Assembly: GCA_001003855.1 (NCBI GenBank)
Contig: LCPX01000026.1
Span: forward strand, 1 to 9,809
Length of the DNA: 9,809 nucleotides
Reading direction: 5' to 3'
Origin: Candidatus Moranbacteria bacterium GW2011_GWE1_49_15
GTDB taxonomy: Bacteria; Patescibacteriota; Minisyncoccia; Moranbacterales; GWC2-37-73
This document shows, piece by piece, positions 6,797 to 9,809 of this stretch. The translations under genes and the position numbers were made by a program. Position 1 is the first letter of the stretch. The number at the start of each line of letters is the position of its first letter. Below the pieces are notes generated by a model. That model ran no database searches and was not told where the DNA came from. It saw nothing but the letters and a program-made list of their open reading frames with translations.

Positions 6797-7300
6797 TCAT
6801 GCTTGTCGCTTGTCTCTTGGAATATCCCGCTTGATATCCAGGAGGATGTTTGTGACATCCGCAAGGTCTTTGATCGTTATGGAGTCAGCGCCCCAGCCGT
6901 TCCAAATTTTGGCGTATCTTGACTTGAATTGTTCTTCCGATTCCCGGGTGGGGAATTTCAAGTGCCAGGGATACATCACGCCTACTTCAAAATTGAAGCA
7001 GCCTAACTGGAATTCCTCTTCAAGAATAGGCAGAATGCCATGGATCATCATGGGTTGGAAGTCGCCGTCAGGAAAAAAGCTGGAAGCAAGATCTTTGTCA
7101 GAGGGATTTACCAGTGGCTTGATGGTTTTAAAATAGGCGATGATTATGTTTCTGGCCGATTTTGTTCCTGGTGTGGCACCTTCATTTTTCGTTGCCGTCA
7201 TAAGATCTCCCGGTAAGTGGTTCGTTGCATCCTCCGAAAAAGCAATAAATTGAAAGAACTCACCTCCCTTGGCTTGGATTGATAATCCTCCTGCACCCAT
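6797..7300 (-). CDS. Hypothetical protein, 167 residues, family not recognised
   Basis: A continuous minus-strand frame of 167 codons from the ATG at 7300 to a TGA stop directly beside the shared terminator. The protein appears soluble and mixed-charge, with no signal peptide or membrane segment. The middle is rich in Phe/Met/Pro (PDGDFQPMMIHGILPILEEE), followed by an aromatic stretch (VGVMYPWHLKF), and it ends in a basic tail (RDIPRDKRQA). There is one cysteine, in LGCFNFEV. AAAGGGA seven bases before the start is the best Shine-Dalgarno-like site in the window, and this is the only gene here ending in TGA, which may hint at a different history. The opposite strand also has an open frame (6810-7136), but its protein has no family-like character. 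I do not recognise this gene and assign no function. Confidence 0.65.
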   Translation of the reverse strand: MGAGGLSIQAKGGEFFQFIAFSEDATNHLPGDLMTATKNEGATPGTKSARNIIIAYFKTIKPLVNPSDKDLASSFFPDGDFQPMMIHGILPILEEEFQLGCFNFEVGVMYPWHLKFPTRESEEQFKSRYAKIWNGWGADSITIKDLADVTNILLDIKRDIPRDKRQA

Positions 7301-7302
7301 TA

Positions 7303-7333
7303 AATCCCTTTAAAATGGGATTGTCAAATTGAC
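7303..7333. other. Paired inverted repeats between the hypothetical gene and the tRNA unit
   Basis: AATCCC (7303-7308) and GGGATT (7317-7322) form a 6-bp inverted repeat around TTTAAAAT. Immediately after it, GTCAA (7323-7327) and TTGAC (7329-7333) are inverted around one base. On the minus strand the second gives TTGACA, and TTTAAT lies 17 bases further on, a possible promoter for the hypothetical gene. The inverted repeats may be operator sites. Confidence 0.35.
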
Positions 7334-7347
7334 GGAATTTGGAACTA

Positions 7348-7375
7348 TGGACAAATAAAATATTTCCTGTATAAT
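7348..7375 (+). promoter_or_regulatory. Promoter of the tRNA-Ala/tRNA-Ile unit
   Basis: TGGACA (7348-7353) and a perfect TATAAT (7370-7375) are 16 bases apart. Transcription would start near 7382, about 43 bases before the first tRNA-like element. Confidence 0.75.
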
Positions 7376-7424
7376 TATTTTTGTAGCTTGAAGCGGTGTT
7401 TTTATTCGTGATTTTTGTTTTGAT

Positions 7425-7500
7425 GGGCCGGTAGCTCACCTGGGCGGAGATTGCTCCCTAGTTCTCAATCTCTTGCACGAGGAGCTGCAGACCGATGTTG
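7425..7500 (+). pseudogene. Aberrant 5'-half copy of tRNA-Ala with inserted hairpin
   Basis: The first 19 bases (acceptor 5' strand and start of the D-arm, GGGCCGG...CACCTGG) are identical to those of the tRNA-Ala at 7510. After that the tRNA D-arm 3' side and 5' anticodon strand are replaced by a hairpin: GAGATTG (7447-7453) pairs perfectly with CAATCTC (7466-7472). Then TTGCAC (7473-7478, the Ala anticodon loop) and GAGGAG (7479-7484, like the 3' anticodon strand) follow. No T-arm or 3' acceptor strand exists, so it cannot fold as a tRNA. It ends near GTTGAAAAT. It shares GCGGAG..TTGCTC and the GTTGAAAAT end with the Ile copies, which suggests a common kind of element. Confidence 0.75.
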
Positions 7501-7509
7501 AAAATTTAT

Positions 7510-7582
7510 GGGCCGGTAGCTCACCTGGTAGAGCGCCTCATTTGCACTGAGGAGGTAGCGGGTTCAAGTCCTGTCCGGTCCA
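7510..7582 (+). tRNA. tRNA-Ala (anticodon TGC)
   Basis: A full cloverleaf is present. The acceptor is GGGCCGG with CCGGTCC (one G-T pair), and the D-arm is GCTC/GAGC. The anticodon stem CCTCA/TGAGG carries loop TTTGCAC, anticodon TGC. The T-arm GCGGG/CCTGT carries loop TTCAAGT, and the discriminator is A. CCA is not encoded (the next bases are CAC), so a nucleotidyltransferase must add it. It is the intact gene downstream of the 5'-half copy at 7425. Confidence 0.95.
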
Positions 7583-7588
7583 CACCTT

Positions 7589-7623
7589 AATTTTAAATTA
7601 CAAATTCTAAATTTAAAATTATG
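7589..7623. repeat. AATT-phased heptamer tandem repeat
   Basis: Five consecutive 7-mers begin with AATT: AATTTTA, AATTACA, AATTCTA, AATTTAA, AATTATG. The first four bases are constant and the last three vary. It lies in the spacer after tRNA-Ala. Confidence 0.6.
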
Positions 7624-7625
7624 GA

Positions 7626-7639
7626 GTCGCTTTGGCGAC
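7626..7639 (+). other. Small perfect hairpin between the tRNA-Ala gene and the Ile-type elements
   Basis: GTCGC (7626-7630), loop TTTG, GCGAC (7635-7639). No T tract follows, so it is not a canonical terminator; it may be a processing signal or part of the spacer structure. Confidence 0.4.
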
Positions 7640-7650
7640 GACATTTTTAC

Positions 7651-7727
7651 GGGCGATTAGCTCAGGTGGAGAGCGGAGCGTTGCTCATTCGCAACACTCC
7701 TGATCATGACGAGATACCGTTGAAAAT
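7651..7727 (+). pseudogene. Aberrant 5'-half copy of tRNA-Ile with inserted hairpin, copy 1
   Basis: The first 19 bases equal the start of the tRNA-Ile gene at 7839, including the whole acceptor 5' strand and the 5' D stem. The D stem GCTC/GAGC is kept with a loop shortened from nine to seven bases. Then comes a strong hairpin absent from the tRNA: GGAG (7675-7678), GTTGC (7680-7684), loop TCATTC, GCAAC (7691-7695), CTCC (7697-7700), with one C-A mismatch. After it TGATCATGACGAG (7701-7713) resembles the tRNA anticodon loop and 3' strand (TGATAATGACGAG) at 12 of 13 positions. There is no T-arm and no 3' acceptor strand. Bases 7646-7715 recur exactly at 7738-7807. Confidence 0.78.
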
Positions 7728-7742
7728 AAAAGCAATATTTAC

Positions 7743-7819
7743 GGGCGATTAGCTCAGGTGGAGAGCGGAGCGTTGCTCATTCGCAACACTCCTGATCATG
7801 ACGAGATTACGTTAAAAAT
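7743..7819 (+). pseudogene. Aberrant 5'-half copy of tRNA-Ile with inserted hairpin, copy 2
   Basis: Starts 92 bases after copy 1 and 96 bases before the true tRNA-Ile. The 70 bases 7738-7807 are identical to 7646-7715, including the hairpin (7767-7792), while the tails diverge (ACCGTTGAAAAT against TACGTTAAAAAT). The identity of the structured part and the drift of the tail suggest either a recent duplication or selection on the structured part. Confidence 0.78.
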
Positions 7820-7838
7820 ATCAAAAGTTTAAATTTAC

Positions 7839-7912
7839 GGGCGATTAGCTCAGGTGGTTAGAGCGCGTCACTGATAATGACGAGGTCCCAGGTTCGAGTC
7901 CTGGATCGCCCA
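7839..7912 (+). tRNA. tRNA-Ile (anticodon GAT)
   Basis: A canonical 74-base cloverleaf. The acceptor is GGGCGAT/ATCGCCC, and the D-arm GCTC/GAGC has loop AGGTGGTTA. The anticodon stem CGTCA/TGACG carries loop CTGATAA, anticodon GAT. The T-arm CCAGG/CCTGG has loop TTCGAGT, and the discriminator is A. CCA is not encoded. It is preceded by two 5'-half copies of itself and followed after 7 bases by a terminator. Confidence 0.97.
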
Positions 7913-7919
7913 CAAAAGA

Positions 7920-7943
7920 GGCCCGTAACGGGCTGTTTTTTTT
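7920..7943 (+). terminator. Intrinsic terminator of the tRNA unit
   Basis: GCCCG (7921-7925), loop TAA, CGGGC (7929-7933), then TG and eight T residues. It closes the tRNA-Ala/tRNA-Ile transcript. Confidence 0.9.
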
Positions 7944-7958
7944 GCGCTTTTTACCTTG

Positions 7959-7987
7959 TTGACAAAATCCGGGGGATGCGGTAATAT
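7959..7987 (+). promoter_or_regulatory. Promoter of the secE-nusG-rplK-rplA cluster
   Basis: A perfect TTGACA (7959-7964) and TAATAT (7982-7987) are separated by 17 bases. The predicted transcript start is near 7993, leaving a leader of roughly 57 bases before secE. Confidence 0.8.
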
Positions 7988-7996
7988 AAGGATAAG

Positions 7997-8016
7997 AAAA
8001 GCCCCAGGGGCTTTTT
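7997..8016 (+). terminator. Terminator-like hairpin in the secE leader (possible attenuator)
   Basis: AAAAGCCC (7997-8004), loop CAG, GGGCTTTT (8008-8015), then one more T. It has the shape of an intrinsic terminator but lies about 5 bases after the predicted transcript start and ahead of secE, so it may attenuate the operon, stabilise the 5' end, or stop transcription from upstream. Confidence 0.55.
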
Positions 8017-8049
8017 AAAAAACCTCAAAAATCATATTACAAAAGCCAC

Positions 8050-8235
8050 ATGAACAAGGTCATAAATTTCATCCAAGAGGCGAAAGTGGAACTTACTAAG
8101 GTCAATTGGCCCACCAGAAAGCAGACTCTGAATTACACGGTTTTGGTGGTGGCGGTCAGTTTGGTGGTGGCGGCTTTTTTGGGAGGTTTGGATTATTTGT
8201 TCGGCGCGGCATTGAGGGAATTTTTAATAAAATAA
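8050..8235 (+). CDS. secE: Preprotein translocase subunit SecE
   Basis: A 61-residue protein typical of the short bacterial SecE. The amphipathic N-terminal helix includes the family hallmark EAKVELTKVNWPTRKQT (residues 10-26). It is followed by one membrane segment (about 29-52) and a short tail. It clamps SecY in the SecYEG channel at the cytoplasmic membrane. Its place directly before nusG is the conserved bacterial order. No Shine-Dalgarno site is present. Confidence 0.96.
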   Translation: MNKVINFIQEAKVELTKVNWPTRKQTLNYTVLVVAVSLVVAAFLGGLDYLFGAALREFLIK

Positions 8236-8241
8236 TCAAGA

Positions 8242-8264
8242 GCGACCGGAGTGATCGTGGTCGC
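8242..8264 (+). other. Hairpin in the secE-nusG spacer
   Basis: GCGACC (8242-8247) and GGTCGC (8259-8264) pair perfectly around an 11-base loop in the 40-base gap. No T tract follows, so it is not a terminator; RNA processing or translational control of nusG is possible. Confidence 0.45.
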
Positions 8265-8275
8265 ATTCATAAAAA

Positions 8276-8821
8276 ATGGCAAAGCAAACGCAACATCACG
8301 GAAGGGCTTGGTATGTTATCCATACGTATTCCGGATATGAGGAAAACGTGGCGAGAAACCTCAAGCAGAGGATCGAATCCATGGATATGCAGGATCTCAT
8401 TTTCGACGTGATCGTTCCCAAGGAGAAGAAGATTAAAATCAAGGGAGGGAAAAGGACCGTCGTGGAAGAAAGAATATATCCGGGATATGTCCTGGTGGAC
8501 ATGATCGTGACCGATGCCTCCTGGTATGTCGTTCGAAACACTCCCAATGTGACCGGTTTCATCGGACTCGGAACGACTCCTACCCCGGTGGATCCAGCCG
8601 AGATCGAGATGCTCAAGAAGAGAATGGGAGTCGCTGAGCCTAAATATAAAATCGATGTGAAACTTGGTGACGCGATCAAGATAAACGACGGGCCGTTCAA
8701 GGATTTTGACGGCAAAGTGGAAGAGATAGACGACGCCAAGGGAAAAGTCAAAGTGCTGGTTTCCATCTTCGGAAGGGAAACGCCGGTAGAATTGGACTTC
8801 CTGCAGATAAGAAAGATATAA
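8276..8821 (+). CDS. nusG: Transcription termination/antitermination factor NusG
   Basis: A 181-residue protein of usual NusG size. The N-terminal NGN domain begins at AWYVIHTYSGYEENVARNLKQR (about residues 11-32) and includes GGKRTVVEERIYPGYVLV (57-74) and VRNTPNVTGFIG. The C-terminal KOW domain starts near residue 125 with KLGDAIKINDGPFKDFDGKV and ends in FGRETPVELDF. It binds RNA polymerase, acts on pausing and Rho-dependent termination, and links transcription to the ribosome through S10. The neighbours secE, rplK and rplA are the classic set. The ATG follows an A-rich leader; one upstream hairpin lies in the spacer. Confidence 0.98.
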   Translation: MAKQTQHHGRAWYVIHTYSGYEENVARNLKQRIESMDMQDLIFDVIVPKEKKIKIKGGKRTVVEERIYPGYVLVDMIVTDASWYVVRNTPNVTGFIGLGTTPTPVDPAEIEMLKKRMGVAEPKYKIDVKLGDAIKINDGPFKDFDGKVEEIDDAKGKVKVLVSIFGRETPVELDFLQIRKI

Positions 8822-8823
8822 AT

Positions 8824-8865
8824 CAGTTAACAAGTAATAAACAACCGGTAACCGATAATAAAGCT
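8824..8865. repeat. Degenerate heptamer tandem repeat in the nusG-rplK spacer
   Basis: Consecutive 7-mers CAGTTAA, CAAGTAA, TAAACAA, CCGGTAA and CCGATAA share a YNNNNAA pattern with frequent GTAA, and TAAAGCT continues the phase weakly. The block fills nearly half of the 89-base intergenic region. Confidence 0.5.
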
Positions 8866-8867
8866 TC

Positions 8868-8882
8868 TCTGGAATTTCCAGA
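8868..8882 (+). other. Short inverted repeat ahead of rplK
   Basis: TCTGGAA and TTCCAGA are inverted around a single T; as RNA, TCTGG/CCAGA could pair around a five-base loop. It sits 28 bases before rplK. A role in L1-mediated feedback is possible but not supported by any recognised L1 site. Confidence 0.35.
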
Positions 8883-8910
8883 TTATAGGTTCGGGTAATA
8901 AGAAAAAAAT

Positions 8911-9333
8911 ATGGCAAAGAAGATAAAGACGATCGTTAAGCTGCAGGTAATCGGAGGCAAAGCCAATCCAGCCCCTCCGGTAGGTCCTGCTCTGGGTCAG
9001 CACGGATTGAACATCCAGGAATTCTGCACGAAGTTCAACGAGGCTACCAGGGAGATGATGGGGGATGTTGTTCCTGTCGAGATCACGGTATTCGATGACA
9101 GGACTTTCACTTTCATAATGAAGACCGCTCCGGCGGCCGAGTTGCTCAAAAAAGCGGCCGGTGTCGGAAAAGGAGCGGCCAACCCTCTGAAGGACAAGGT
9201 TGGAAAAGTCACCAAGGCGCAGGTCAAGGAAATCGCGGAAAAAAAGATGGTCGATCTCAATGCCAATGATGTCGAGGGAGCGATGAAAATCGTCGAAGGA
9301 ACCGCAAGATCCATGGGAATAAAGGTTGAATAA
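8911..9333 (+). CDS. rplK: 50S ribosomal protein L11
   Basis: A 140-residue protein of standard L11 length. The N-terminal domain has KLQVIGGKANPAPPVGPALG (residues 10-29), the proline-rich helix near the thiostrepton/GTPase centre, followed by QHGLNIQEFC. The C-terminal domain, which binds 23S rRNA, has TAPAAELLKKAAG and ends in the conserved EGTARSMGIKV. It forms the stalk base where translation GTPases act. It lies after nusG and before rplA in the usual order. The leader is A-rich with no Shine-Dalgarno site. Confidence 0.98.
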   Translation: MAKKIKTIVKLQVIGGKANPAPPVGPALGQHGLNIQEFCTKFNEATREMMGDVVPVEITVFDDRTFTFIMKTAPAAELLKKAAGVGKGAANPLKDKVGKVTKAQVKEIAEKKMVDLNANDVEGAMKIVEGTARSMGIKVE

Positions 9334-9411
9334 AAACCCGCATACTTAAATAATTATTATTTTTGTGGCAGAAATTGGATTTTTCCGTTTCGTTATGACC
9401 ACGCAAATATC

Positions 9412-9809
9412 ATGAAAAGAGGAAAAAAGTACTCGGCGATAGCTGAGAAGATCGAGAAGAACAAGCTTTATGAAGTCGAAGAAGCTTTGGGTCTCGTGAA
9501 AGAAGGCAAGGTCGCCAAATTCGACGAATCCGTCGAGGTTCACGTTAATCTTGGAATCGACAACAAGAAGGACCAGGTTCGCGGATCGGTAGTTTTGCCG
9601 CATGGTACCGGAAAGGTCAAGAAGGTCGCCGTAATCACCTCTACTAAAACCAAGGAGGCTGAGGAGGCCGGTGCCGATTTGGTCGGAGCCGAGGAGCTTA
9701 TTGAGAAGATTAAGAACGGCAAGGCTGGAAACTTCGACGTCGTCGTAGCTACCCCTGAAATGATGCCTAAGCTCGCCCAGGTCGCCAAAATCTTGGGACC
9801 GAAGGGACT
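9412..9809 (+). CDS. rplA: 50S ribosomal protein L1, 3' end cut by the window edge
   Basis: 132 codons are visible from the ATG at 9412 to the right edge, without a stop. The translation begins MKRGKKYSAIAEKIEKNKLY and contains KFDESVEVHVNLGID, the characteristic D..VRGSVVLPHGTGK, and ATPEMMPKLAQVAKILGPKG at the edge, all L1 hallmarks. The family length is about 230 residues, so roughly 100 are missing. L1 binds 23S rRNA at the mobile stalk near the E site and in many bacteria represses its own L11-L1 mRNA. The 78-base spacer from rplK is AT-rich with only an imperfect hairpin (about 9371-9391); no clear L1 target was recognised. Confidence 0.97.
   Translation, partial: MKRGKKYSAIAEKIEKNKLYEVEEALGLVKEGKVAKFDESVEVHVNLGIDNKKDQVRGSVVLPHGTGKVKKVAVITSTKTKEAEEAGADLVGAEELIEKIKNGKAGNFDVVVATPEMMPKLAQVAKILGPKG

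Noticed and set aside
6797..6799. TGA read as glycine (code 25), as in some Patescibacteria
   Set aside because: Reading through TGA runs at once into the terminator and back into trxB. Recognised genes use TAA/TAG and encode glycine with GGN, so standard code fits.
6810..7136. Plus-strand open frame of 108 codons opposite the hypothetical gene
   Set aside because: It starts inside the 3' end of the minus-strand gene, has no ribosome site or promoter, and its protein is Ser/Arg/Pro-rich without family character, as expected of a shadow frame.
7425..7838. T-box riboswitches formed by the tRNA-like elements
   Set aside because: The elements copy the tRNA itself and carry its anticodon loop rather than a specifier codon loop in a T-box stem I. 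There is no AGGGTGGNACCGCG-type T-box and no amino acid gene follows.
7425..7912. Group I introns splitting the tRNA genes
   Set aside because: The intact tRNAs are uninterrupted, the elements lack a matching 3' half, and the inserts are far too short to hold a group I core.
7651..7912. CRISPR array (repeat period 92-96 bases)
   Set aside because: There are only three units, repeats begin as a tRNA gene, units contain most of the period, and no cas genes or spacers of constant length are seen.
8106..8411. Open frame bridging secE and nusG
   Set aside because: It overlaps both well-identified genes in another frame and its Gly-rich start is only the shifted reading of the SecE membrane segment.
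9334..9411. L1-binding operator between rplK and rplA
   Set aside because: Only an imperfect hairpin is present near 9371-9391, and I could not match it to the known L1 target shape in 23S rRNA or mRNA leaders.

Overview
The window looks like a chromosomal segment of a Patescibacteria (CPR) bacterium, possibly near Parcubacteria or Moranbacteria. This is inferred from gene content and style, not from a phylogeny. The signs are short spacers, A-rich leaders with almost no Shine-Dalgarno sites, tRNA genes without an encoded CCA, a bacterial Elp3, and degenerate 7-bp-phased repeats. The genetic code appears standard: recognised genes end in TAA or TAG, and the one TGA stop sits just before a terminator.

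Left part (1-2726): an Elp3-type radical SAM tRNA-modification enzyme lies on the minus strand, cut by the window edge after its radical SAM part. It is divergent from a Trm9-like methyltransferase, and the two start codons abut in one CATATG palindrome. In eukaryotes Elp3 and Trm9 act in succession on wobble uridine 34, so the pair suggests a compact bacterial wobble-modification unit. A lipid-carrier phosphatase, uppP, follows.

Middle part (2727-6791): a strong promoter overlapped by a CsoR-type operator drives a CsoR/CstR-family repressor with an altered sensor site, followed two bases later by a BASS/ACR3-like transporter. Next come trxA, gdhA and trxB, a thioredoxin and its reductase flanking a glutamate dehydrogenase, closed by a strong bidirectional terminator.

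Right part (6797-9809): an unrecognised 167-residue protein lies on the minus strand. A tRNA transcription unit (promoter, tRNA-Ala(TGC), tRNA-Ile(GAT), terminator) follows. Each tRNA is preceded by aberrant copies of its own 5' half, one for Ala and two for Ile, carrying an extra hairpin and no 3' half. These tRNA-half elements are the most unusual feature of the window. The secE-nusG-rplK-rplA cluster then starts from its own promoter, with a terminator-like hairpin about 5 bases after the predicted transcript start; rplA is cut by the right edge.

Three places (in elp3, between the tRNAs, and between nusG and rplK) carry short degenerate tandem heptamers of different sequence but the same 7-bp period.
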